From: Candidatus Saccharimonadota bacterium
GTDB taxonomy: Bacteria; Patescibacteriota; Saccharimonadia; Saccharimonadales; Saccharimonadaceae
Length of the DNA stretch: 64,000 nt
Assembly: GCA_027312225.1 (NCBI GenBank)
Contig: DAICXK010000004.1
Location: 1-64,000, forward strand
Reading direction: 5' to 3'
Below, piece by piece: positions 35,869 to 44,342 of this stretch. The position numbers and the translations under genes were made by a program. Within the stretch, counting starts at the first letter, position 1; every line of letters begins with the position of its first letter. Under the pieces are notes generated by a model that was not told where the DNA came from, searched no databases, and saw only the letters and a program-made list of their open reading frames with translations.

Positions 35869-35955
35869 ATGAAAATGGGCTAGTTCTTCTAGTCCATTTT
35901 CATTGGTTGTAGTTCACATAGCACCAAGCATCCAAATGATATACTAGGTACTGTC

Positions 35956-36981
35956 ATGGATATTCACACAAACATCCCACTTAAGAACTACACAACTATG
36001 AAATTAGGCGGAAATGCTCGCTTTATCGCTGATATCCTCAAGCCAGAAGATGTTCCACCTCTGCTCGATAAAGCATCCCAGCAATCTCTCCCCGTGGCAA
36101 TCCTAGGCGGCGGCAGTAATACTATCGTTCGTGACGAGGGGTATGATGGTATCGTTCTGCGTATTCGTATCCCTGGCATCACGACAATCTCGGAGGAGCT
36201 CAATTCAGTCACTATAAAAATTGGTGCAGGTGAACTGTGGGACAATGTCGTTGCGTACGCTGTCGATCTCCGCCTTAGCGGCATCGAAGCCATGTCGGCA
36301 ATCCCTGGCACTGCCGGTGCCGCACCCGTGCAGAACGTTGGTGCGTACGGCCAAGAAATTGCCGACACGCTCGTCAGCCTCGAGGCATACGATACCGAAG
36401 CACGAACATTCGTCACACTTATGAATGAAGATTGCCGTTTCTCATACCGCAACAGTATTTTTCGTGACGACGCCAAAGGACGATACGTCATTACGTCTAT
36501 CACCCTGCAATTATCAAAAAATCTCCCCAGCCCACCATTCTATGACGCACTGCAGCGATACCTTGACGAGCACAATATCACCGCCTATACGCATCAAGCT
36601 ATCCGCGACGCTGTCATCGCTATCCGCAAAGATAAACTGCCCGACCCCACGGAACGCCCAAATACGGGATCGTTCTTTAAAAACGCCATCATTGAATCAT
36701 GGCAGCTCCCTGATATCCAGGCGATTGACCCTGACGTCCCATATTACGACATGGGTGACGGCCGGTACAAAATCCCTACCGGATGGCTAATCGAGAAAGT
36801 TGGCCTCAAAGGCAAGTTGCTGCATGGCATGCGCGTCCACGAAAAAAACGCCCTGGTCCTCATCAACGAATCTGCCGGCAGTTATGCTGATCTGGCAGAA
36901 GCCCGCGAAGAAATCACTACTGCAGTCCGCGCCATGTTCAGAATCGAGATCAGCCAAGAACCTCTTGAGCTCCCCTCGTAG
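35956..36981 (+). CDS. murB: UDP-N-acetylenolpyruvoylglucosamine reductase
   Basis: NYTTMKLGGNARF, ILGGGSNTIV, AIPGTAGAAPVQNVGAYGQE, NTGSFFKNAII. Confidence 0.95.
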   Translation: MDIHTNIPLKNYTTMKLGGNARFIADILKPEDVPPLLDKASQQSLPVAILGGGSNTIVRDEGYDGIVLRIRIPGITTISEELNSVTIKIGAGELWDNVVAYAVDLRLSGIEAMSAIPGTAGAAPVQNVGAYGQEIADTLVSLEAYDTEARTFVTLMNEDCRFSYRNSIFRDDAKGRYVITSITLQLSKNLPSPPFYDALQRYLDEHNITAYTHQAIRDAVIAIRKDKLPDPTERPNTGSFFKNAIIESWQLPDIQAIDPDVPYYDMGDGRYKIPTGWLIEKVGLKGKLLHGMRVHEKNALVLINESAGSYADLAEAREEITTAVRAMFRIEISQEPLELPS

Positions 36982-37023
36982 TTATCTTGCATATTACTGC
37001 CAAAAACCTTATGCTATAAACAC

Positions 37024-37554
37024 ATGAAAGAGCGTGGGTTTACTATTGTTGAGCTGCTCGTCGTCATCATTGTAATGGCAATTCTATTAACACTTGCGGT
37101 TGTTAATGTGCGATCAACGCAAGCCAATGCACGCGATGATGAGCGAATTGTTGATGTCGAAAATGTATCCCTTGCGCTCGAGAGCTTTTATGCATCAAAT
37201 CATGGTGGTGTTTTTACAAAATCGTATCCCGGAACACTGGAGTTCAATAATGACCTCGTCATGAATTTCATCAAAGAGCGTACTGGAGAAAGCTCGCTCA
37301 GGGCACCTGGTGTTGATTCAGACAGTCCCATAAGCTTTGTGATTGCTACCAACAATAATACACCGACAACCGGCCTCTCACCGATGCCAACAATAACAAC
37401 CTACGTCTACCAGCCTCTCACCTCAAATGGCACGCTGTGTCCCATTTCAGATGGTCCGTGCCAACGCTTTAATATTTACTATCGTCTCGAGAAAGCAACC
37501 GACGATTGTCCTGCCCCTGAAAACATATGTACCTATAAGAGTAAGAACCAATGA
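37024..37554 (+). CDS. Type IV pilin-like protein
   Basis: KERGFTIVELLVVIIVMAILLTLAVVNV prepilin signal. Confidence 0.9.
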   Translation: MKERGFTIVELLVVIIVMAILLTLAVVNVRSTQANARDDERIVDVENVSLALESFYASNHGGVFTKSYPGTLEFNNDLVMNFIKERTGESSLRAPGVDSDSPISFVIATNNNTPTTGLSPMPTITTYVYQPLTSNGTLCPISDGPCQRFNIYYRLEKATDDCPAPENICTYKSKNQ

Positions 37555-37943
37555 TAGCCTATACATCACGTAATTCGGGTTTTTCGGCGGTTGAACTGCT
37601 CATTGCATTATTTGTTGCTGTTATCTTCTTGGCTGCAGGTCATCAACTATACGCAACGATCGTCCAAGACAGTGGTGAAACACGCCAACGAGCTAAGGCT
37701 AACAATATTGCCTATAATACATTGCGCCAATATGTCAGTAATACGCCGAGCATATGCGCACCTTCTACACCTGTTAACAATCAACCGATTACTCCGGACC
37801 CAGACGGTCTCACTAATGTATTTACCACCGTCACTTATAGCTGCCCTCAATCTGGCCTACCGGGAATCACAAAAGTACAAGTTCGCGTAACCTATAGCGC
37901 AGAATCAAGAGAGGTTGTTCATGCAATGTATGCCATCCAATAG
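37551..37943 (+). CDS. Type IV pilin-like minor pilin
   Basis: RNSGFSAVELLIALFVAVIFLAAGHQLY. Confidence 0.85.
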   Translation: MIAYTSRNSGFSAVELLIALFVAVIFLAAGHQLYATIVQDSGETRQRAKANNIAYNTLRQYVSNTPSICAPSTPVNNQPITPDPDGLTNVFTTVTYSCPQSGLPGITKVQVRVTYSAESREVVHAMYAIQ

Positions 37944-38763
37944 ATCACGTCCTGGTTTCACGTTGGTCGAGATGCTCGTCATATCACCGATTGTCTTATT
38001 GACAATCGCAAGTTTCATTGGCGTATTGATTTACCTCACAGGCGAGACAATGATCGCACGGACCAGCAACACACTTGCCTACAAGGTACAAGACTCTCTT
38101 ACCACTATCGAACAGGATGTCGCACTCAGTGGTGCGTTTCTTGCGACAAACAGCGTGGCAATTGCCTCACCTCAAGGTTACAACAATGCAACGCAATCAT
38201 TTCAGAATGCTTCAACGACAACGGGGTCAATGCTCATAATTAACGCTATTGCTACTCAATCTCAGCATTACACACCACAGCATCGGTTGATTCCTCTACG
38301 CGATATGCCGTATCCCTGCAGCAATCTCGCGGTTAATAGAAACCAGGTAATGACATACAACATTGTGTACTTCGTAAAAAATAACAGTTTGTGGCGACGC
38401 ACCCTAATGCCAAGTAACTACGAAACTATCGGGTGCAACACACCATGGCAACGGCCTAGCTGCGAGCCAGGTCAAACGGGCGGCATGTGCCGTATCGAGG
38501 ACATGAAACTACTTGATGGTGTCACCTCGGCAGATTTTACCGTGCAGTATTTTTCTTCAGCTCAATCGACAAGCCCCATGACTGACGCCACCGACACGGG
38601 GGCAGCAGCTTCTAGCCGTCAAGACATCCTTAGTAACGCCAATACGGCCCTCATTACATTAAAGGCGACTCAATCGGTTGCCGGCAAAGAGGCCGACTAC
38701 ACTGGTACCCTACGTGTAACTCGTATTGGACTACTGTCCGAGCAAGTTACACCTGTCCCCTAA
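37915..38763 (+). CDS. Type IV pilus minor pilin-like protein
   Basis: SRPGFTLVEMLVISPIVLLTIASFIGVLIYLTGE. Confidence 0.85.
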   Translation: MFMQCMPSNRSRPGFTLVEMLVISPIVLLTIASFIGVLIYLTGETMIARTSNTLAYKVQDSLTTIEQDVALSGAFLATNSVAIASPQGYNNATQSFQNASTTTGSMLIINAIATQSQHYTPQHRLIPLRDMPYPCSNLAVNRNQVMTYNIVYFVKNNSLWRRTLMPSNYETIGCNTPWQRPSCEPGQTGGMCRIEDMKLLDGVTSADFTVQYFSSAQSTSPMTDATDTGAAASSRQDILSNANTALITLKATQSVAGKEADYTGTLRVTRIGLLSEQVTPVP

Positions 38764-38840
38764 ATAAATGCTTGCAAAGCATAACCCGAATGCGTTATAC
38801 TTCACCTATAAGTTAATTTAAATAGGGGGCATTCATACAT

Positions 38841-39278
38841 ATGAATCTTCAAACAAATCAAAAGGGTTTCACGATCGTTGAGCTTCTCATCGTTATCGTC
38901 GTAATTGCTATCCTTGCTGCCATCAGCATCGTAGCATATACAGGTGTGCAGGAAAATGCACGTAACACACAACGCGTTGCAAATGCGAAATCAGTTATTG
39001 ACGCAGCAAATGCATACTACAGCGAAAAAGGGTCATGGCCTACTCTGACAGACCTACAAGACTACACAACTGTTAAGATTTCATCTGACGTGAGCACCAA
39101 GCTGACCGCAGGAGCGACAACAGCACCTTCTGACACAAATAAAGATGGTCTTCGTTACGTACAGCGATTCGCATCAGGAACTACACCTCCTGCAATCGGT
39201 GCAACCGTTACCTACTTCGGTAAGCCGATCAGTGGTGGTAGTGATACTGCAGCAGTTCAAAACGTTGATCTTCCATAA
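38841..39278 (+). CDS. Type IV major pilin-like protein
   Basis: NQKGFTIVELLIVIVVIAILAAISIVAYTGVQENARNTQR. Confidence 0.93.
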   Translation: MNLQTNQKGFTIVELLIVIVVIAILAAISIVAYTGVQENARNTQRVANAKSVIDAANAYYSEKGSWPTLTDLQDYTTVKISSDVSTKLTAGATTAPSDTNKDGLRYVQRFASGTTPPAIGATVTYFGKPISGGSDTAAVQNVDLP

Positions 39279-39302
39279 CTAGTTCCTTAGTTGTATGAAG
39301 AA

Positions 39303-39340
39303 TACTAAAAAGATCCGTAAGTGCGGATCTTTTTAGTATC
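39303..39340. terminator. Bidirectional terminator between pilin gene and glyA
   Basis: TACTAAAAAGATCCGtaagtgCGGATCTTTTTAGTA. Confidence 0.85.
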
Positions 39341-39355
39341 ATGATAGCTCTAGAG

Positions 39356-40549
39356 CTAGCCAAGTGCTTCAATAATCTTTCCGGCTATCTCAATCATATC
39401 AGCCTCGTCAGCGCCCTTCGTTGTCATCGCAGGTGTACCAAGGCGCAATCCACTCGGGCGATACGGTGGCAAGGTATCATTTGGGATGCTGTTGGCATTA
39501 GCAGTTATACCCGCCTTCTCTAGTCGCTCCTGTGCTTCCTTGCCATCAATACCAAAGCTGCCGTAGACATCTGCAAGGATTAGGTGATTACTGGTGCCAC
39601 CCGACACGAGCTTCAGCCCGCCCTTTTGTAGCTCTTCAGCCAGTGCTGCTGCATTCTTCACCACCTGTGCGGCGTATTCCTTAAACTCGGGCTGCAAGGC
39701 CTCATGAAAGGCCACTGCCTTAGCAGCGATTGCGTGCATATGTGGGCCGCCCTGCGTACCAGGGAAAACTGCACGATCAATCAGTGTTGGAATGTTTTCT
39801 AACGTCTTTTCTGGTGCCTTCAGCGGATTACCAACCGTGCCCTTGCTGAGAATCAACCCACCACGAGGACCGCGCAGTGTCTTATGCGTTGTACTGGTAA
39901 TGACGTGGAACCCATAATCAAACGGATTCTTTGCAACGCCACCCGCAATCAGCCCGGCGATATGTGCCATATCCGCCATCAACAGCGCGCCAACCTCGTT
40001 GCCGATCTCGGCAAACTTAGCATAGTCTAGTTCGCGTGGATACGCGCTGAACCCAGCGATAATAATCTTTGGCTTGTGCTTGAGTGCCAGCTCGCGCAGC
40101 TCATCATAATCAATTTCGCCCGTTTCGACATCCTTAATGCCGTAACGAATAAAATTATAAATATTGGCGCTCCGTGTGACTGGCGCACCATGCGTCAAGT
40201 GCCCACCATGCGCGAGATCCATCGCCAGCACCGTGTCACCAGGCTGTAACCATGCATAATAGACGGCTTCATTCGCCTGCGCGCCACTGTGCGGCTGCAC
40301 ATTAGCGTGATCCGCACCAAATAACTGTTTGGCGCGGTCAATCGCCAGTTGCTCGACCTGATCAGTGTTCGTCTGACCACCATAGTAACGGCGGCGTGGA
40401 TAGCCCTCAGAGTATTTGTTCGTGAACACACTCCCCAGTGCCGCCAGAACTTGGTCACTAACATAGTTTTCGCTTGGAATTAATTCAATTACTTCTTGTT
40501 GACGTTTTTTCTCCGCCTCAATAAGATCGGCAATTTGCGTGTCTTGCAT
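39356..40549 (-). CDS. glyA: Serine hydroxymethyltransferase
   Basis: [52 protein letters not shown]. Confidence 0.97.
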   Translation of the reverse strand: MQDTQIADLIEAEKKRQQEVIELIPSENYVSDQVLAALGSVFTNKYSEGYPRRRYYGGQTNTDQVEQLAIDRAKQLFGADHANVQPHSGAQANEAVYYAWLQPGDTVLAMDLAHGGHLTHGAPVTRSANIYNFIRYGIKDVETGEIDYDELRELALKHKPKIIIAGFSAYPRELDYAKFAEIGNEVGALLMADMAHIAGLIAGGVAKNPFDYGFHVITSTTHKTLRGPRGGLILSKGTVGNPLKAPEKTLENIPTLIDRAVFPGTQGGPHMHAIAAKAVAFHEALQPEFKEYAAQVVKNAAALAEELQKGGLKLVSGGTSNHLILADVYGSFGIDGKEAQERLEKAGITANANSIPNDTLPPYRPSGLRLGTPAMTTKGADEADMIEIAGKIIEALG

Positions 40550-40624
40550 GATGATTCTCCCCTTTTCTCCATTGTATCATTGAATAAGGCTTATTTTTTA
40601 TATCATTTATGATATACTATTACT

Positions 40625-42160
40625 ATGTCAGTAGCATCATACAAGCAAAAAATCGGTACTCTTATTCAAGATACCCGTCAGGCAAAAAACTTGACGCAGA
40701 CACAACTCGCTGAACTTATCGGCACGAGCCAAAGCGCCATTAACCGTATCGAAAAAGGCGGGCAAAATATCAGCCTTGAGATGGTGGCGCGCATCAGCGA
40801 CGTCCTATCAACCAACATCTTAACCTTGGGCAACTCCAATAAAATTAATTTCCGTGTTAACGGAGGTAAAAAGCTATCTGGTAGCATTGAGGTAAAGACC
40901 AGCAAAAATGCTGCCGTCGGCCTCTTATGCGCATCTCTCCTCAACAAAGGCAAGACGACATTGCGTCACGTTGCGCGTATCGAGGAGGTGAATCGTATCC
41001 TTGAAGTATTCGAGAGTATCGGTGTGAAAACACGCTGGCTCAACAATAATAATGACCTTGAGATTATTCCGCCCAAGCGTCTTGACCTCGAGAACATGGA
41101 CATTGAAGCCGCCAAGCGTACCCGTACGGTGATAATGCTGCTTGGTCCGTTGTTACATCAATACGATGACTTCAAACTGCCCTTTGCTGGCGGTTGCAAT
41201 CTGGGCACACGTACGGTCGAGCCGCATCTTGTTGGCCTGAGTGCCTTTGGTATGCAGGTTGAGGCTCGTGAAGGCACCGACTACTACCATGCAACTGTCG
41301 ACGAGACAGCACCTGAACGCGCCATCCTACTGACCGAGCGCGGCGATACCGTCACCGAGAACGTCATCATGGCAGCCGCATTATATGATGGCACGACCAT
41401 CATCCGAAATGCCAGCCCGAATTATATGGTACAGGACGTCTGTTTCTTCCTAGAAAAATTGGGCGTCAAAGTTGAGGGTATCGGTACGACGACGCTCAAA
41501 ATCACCGGTGTTCGCAGTATTAATCGCGACGTTGAATACCACCCTAGTGAAGATCCGATCGAAGCAATGAGCCTCATTGCAGCCGCAATCGTCACCCACT
41601 CAGAATTGACGATCACCCGCGTACCAATCGAATTTACCGAGATAGAGCTCGCTATCTTGCGCGGCATGGGTCTTGATTACAGCCTGACTGATGAATATAC
41701 GGCACGAAACGGATCGACCCGCCTCGTTGACATTACCATACGCCCATCTCAACTAACGGCGCCAAAGGACAAACTGCACAGTATGCCGTTCCCTGGGGTT
41801 AATATGGATAACTTGCCATTCCTTGGCCTGATTGCCACCGCCGCCAAGGGTCGTACACTAGTCCATGACTGGTCATACGAAAACCGCGCTATTTATTTTA
41901 CAGAGTTAACAAAATTGAATGGCACAATCGAACTGGTCGATCCGCACCGCGTCTATATCACCGGCCCCACCAAATGGAAGGCGGCCGATGTCGTTGCGCC
42001 ACCAGCTCTGCGCCCATCGGTCGTGATTCTGCTCGCCATGTTAGCGGCGCCAGGTAAATCAATTTTGCGTGATGTCTATTCAATTAACCGTGGTTATGAA
42101 GACCTCGCCAACCGTCTCAACAGCATCGGTGCCGAAATCGAGACAGTTCGGGATATCTAA
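40625..42160 (+). CDS. murA: UDP-N-acetylglucosamine 1-carboxyvinyltransferase with an N-terminal XRE-type HTH domain
   Basis: N-terminus TRQAKNLTQTQLAELIGTSQSAINRIEKGGQNISLEMVARI fused to MurA body INFRVNGGKKLSGSIEVKTSKNAAV; active-site loop GGCNLGTRTVEPHL. Confidence 0.92.
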   Translation: MSVASYKQKIGTLIQDTRQAKNLTQTQLAELIGTSQSAINRIEKGGQNISLEMVARISDVLSTNILTLGNSNKINFRVNGGKKLSGSIEVKTSKNAAVGLLCASLLNKGKTTLRHVARIEEVNRILEVFESIGVKTRWLNNNNDLEIIPPKRLDLENMDIEAAKRTRTVIMLLGPLLHQYDDFKLPFAGGCNLGTRTVEPHLVGLSAFGMQVEAREGTDYYHATVDETAPERAILLTERGDTVTENVIMAAALYDGTTIIRNASPNYMVQDVCFFLEKLGVKVEGIGTTTLKITGVRSINRDVEYHPSEDPIEAMSLIAAAIVTHSELTITRVPIEFTEIELAILRGMGLDYSLTDEYTARNGSTRLVDITIRPSQLTAPKDKLHSMPFPGVNMDNLPFLGLIATAAKGRTLVHDWSYENRAIYFTELTKLNGTIELVDPHRVYITGPTKWKAADVVAPPALRPSVVILLAMLAAPGKSILRDVYSINRGYEDLANRLNSIGAEIETVRDI

Positions 42161-42543
42161 GCGTAAGGGTTATAACCGCGGCTCGATGGCTCTTTAAAGC
42201 CCGTGCTCGGCTTTTCTGGTGGCATATCGCCCGCATTAAATGCCTGCCGGGATGTCGCACCGCCACCATCACTATCAGAAGGGGCAGTCGAACGCTTTAG
42301 TCGCGATGCCCGCGGACCGGCCTTCTTGGCCTTTAGCACACCAAAGCGCCCACCAATAGCCGAACGCTGATAATCGGCGATGCTACGTGGCTGTTGGGCC
42401 AGGTCGATACGTTGCTGGAAGGATTGGTTGCTTGCAGAACCAATTTGATCGCCGCGTCCAATCCGCGCGTGACCGCTACTATGAAGAATCTCAGCTTTGA
42501 TTTCTGATTCGTCTTTTCCAGAAAATTTACTTATATCTATCAT
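42157..42543 (-). CDS. Hypothetical protein
   Basis: 128 aa ORF convergent with murA. Confidence 0.5.
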   Translation of the reverse strand: MIDISKFSGKDESEIKAEILHSSGHARIGRGDQIGSASNQSFQQRIDLAQQPRSIADYQRSAIGGRFGVLKAKKAGPRASRLKRSTAPSDSDGGGATSRQAFNAGDMPPEKPSTGFKEPSSRGYNPYA

Positions 42544-42649
42544 GGTGTGTATTTTATTAGGTTTATAACCTTATAATACCATAAAGCTAGTGTTATTGTC
42601 AATAGTGCCTTTTCATGAGATAATTTGTTTGGTATAATACCTAGTAGTC

Positions 42650-42724
42650 GCGGGTGTCGTATAGTGGCTAATATACCTGCCTTCCAAGCAAGTGACGAGA
42701 GTTCGATTCTCTCCACCCGCACCA
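42650..42724 (+). tRNA. tRNA-Gly(TCC), CCA encoded
   Basis: GCGGGTGTCGTATAGTGGCTAATATACCTGCCTTCCAAGCAAGTGACGAGAGTTCGATTCTCTCCACCCGCACCA. Confidence 0.93.
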
Positions 42725-42763
42725 AAGAATAAAGACCTCCCTATGAGGTCTTTATTCTTTGGT
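42721..42763 (+). terminator. Long perfect-stem terminator incorporating the tRNA-Gly CCA
   Basis: ACCAAAGAATAAAGACCTCcctatGAGGTCTTTATTCTTTGGT. Confidence 0.8.
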
Positions 42764-42892
42764 ATGTGGCGGGTAATTACGCTTCATCAGCAAACAAAGT
42801 GAGCTAAACGAGAGTTCGGCACAGTGCTTTCACCCCTACCTGCCCTTGCCTATCCCCCTGTTACATAGTACAATTATCCAGTACTAGGTTAT

Positions 42893-42970
42893 GGCGACTG
42901 TAGCTCATTTGGTTAGAGCGTCGGGTTGTGGTTCCGAAGGCAGTGGGTTCAATCCCCATCAGTCGCCCCA
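42893..42970 (+). tRNA. tRNA-His(GTG), CCA encoded
   Basis: GGCGACTGTAGCTC...TCGGGTTGTGGTTCCGA...CAGTCGCCCCA with G-1:C73. Confidence 0.92.
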
Positions 42971-43009
42971 AAATAAAAAAGAGTGATATATATCACTCTT
43001 TTTTATTTT
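42970..43009 (+). terminator. 40-bp near-perfect palindrome after tRNA-His
   Basis: AAAATAAAAAAGAGTGATATATATCACTCTTTTTTATTTT. Confidence 0.8.
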
Positions 43010-43101
43010 GATTATATGTATACTATATAACGTCCGCTCACCAGTACGACACATATATTTCGAGTACACCCCTTATCTACATATAGTACAATGGTGTATA
43101 C

Positions 43102-43178
43102 GCCCCGATAGCTCAGCTGGATAGAGCAGAGGACTTCTAAGCCTAAGGTCGCAGGTTCGAACCCTGCTCGGGGTACCA
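43102..43178 (+). tRNA. tRNA-Arg(TCT), CCA encoded
   Basis: GCCCCGATAGCTCAGCTGGATAGAGCAGAGGACTTCTAAGCCTAAGGTCGCAGGTTCGAACCCTGCTCGGGGTACCA. Confidence 0.88.
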
Positions 43179-43193
43179 GGCATTTTATAGATA

Positions 43194-44330
43194 ATGGTTA
43201 CATTTTTTAGTTATACAAGTAAATTTCTCTATAGACATGTTGCAAAACCTGTACTCTTTAGTATGCAACCAGACGGCGTCCACAATGGCATGCTAGCGTT
43301 CAGTAAGGTGGTTCAGAAGCCACGAATTATGCGGAGAATGATCTCTGGAACGTTGGCCTACAAGAACCCCAGCTTCCTCACACAAACTATTCATGGCATT
43401 ACTTTTCATAACCCTATTGGTATATCAGCCGGTTTTGATAAAAATATTGAGATGTTGCCGATGCTACGTTCTATTGGCTGCGGCTTAATGGAGGGTGGTA
43501 CTGTCACTAACATTGCCAGCAAGGGCAATCCGCGCCCATGGTTTCACCGCCTCCCTAGTACACAGGCGCTCGTCGTCCATGCCGGACTACCAAACCATGG
43601 TATTGATACAATCTTAGCGCGTCTTGCGTCAATACCCGCGCACGTACGAGGTGATTTTCCTTTAAATATCTCGACAGCTCCATCAAATGTCGCAAGCATT
43701 GATACAACGAAAAAGATGATTGCCGACTGCGTCGCTGGACTGAAGAAAATTAAGAAATCAGGTGTCGCCAGCATGGTCACTATCAACCTGTCGTGCCCTA
43801 ATACGACAGCAAAAGAGCCGTTCACTAATCCAAAGGAACTAGACCAACTATTAGCGGCCATCGACAAGGTCAAGCTGCCCGTTCCTGTGTTTTTAAAAAT
43901 GCCAAACCAGTTGTCGTGGCGACAGTTTGACGGGCTACTAAAAGTTGCCGTCAAACATGGCATTGCCGGAGTTACGATCGCCAACCTTGTAAAAAATCGA
44001 TCGCTCGTCGATATCAAGGATCCTCTTGCCGACACGACACTTGGCGGCATCAGCGGACGCCCAACCTTTGCACCGAGCAATGAGCTTATCCGAAAAACAT
44101 ATCAAAAATATGGCGACCAGTTAACGATTATTGGCGTTGGTGGTGTATTTTCGGCCGAGGACGCCTACGAAAAGATCAAGAGCGGTGCGCACCTTGTCGA
44201 GCTCATCACGGGCATGATTTTTGAAGGCCCAGGTATCGTCGGACAGATTAACCGCGAGCTTGTCACACTTCTCAAACGAGATGGCTACACCCACATCAGC
44301 CAGGCAGTTGGCGCACATCTGCGTAAATAA
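43194..44330 (+). CDS. pyrD: Dihydroorotate dehydrogenase (quinone-type family)
   Basis: NPIGISAGFDKNIEMLP, INLSCPNTTAKEPF, GGISGRPTFAPSNELIRKTY, IIGVGGVFSAEDAYEKIKSGAHLVELITGMIFEGP. Confidence 0.93.
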   Translation: MVTFFSYTSKFLYRHVAKPVLFSMQPDGVHNGMLAFSKVVQKPRIMRRMISGTLAYKNPSFLTQTIHGITFHNPIGISAGFDKNIEMLPMLRSIGCGLMEGGTVTNIASKGNPRPWFHRLPSTQALVVHAGLPNHGIDTILARLASIPAHVRGDFPLNISTAPSNVASIDTTKKMIADCVAGLKKIKKSGVASMVTINLSCPNTTAKEPFTNPKELDQLLAAIDKVKLPVPVFLKMPNQLSWRQFDGLLKVAVKHGIAGVTIANLVKNRSLVDIKDPLADTTLGGISGRPTFAPSNELIRKTYQKYGDQLTIIGVGGVFSAEDAYEKIKSGAHLVELITGMIFEGPGIVGQINRELVTLLKRDGYTHISQAVGAHLRK

Positions 44331-44342
44331 TAGTTCCCGGGG

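Noticed and set aside
42650-43178. Second cassette array at the tRNA-Gly/His/Arg cluster
   Set aside because: No CCCTCCA core or arm motifs near these tRNAs; intergenic sequence is explained by terminators and promoters.
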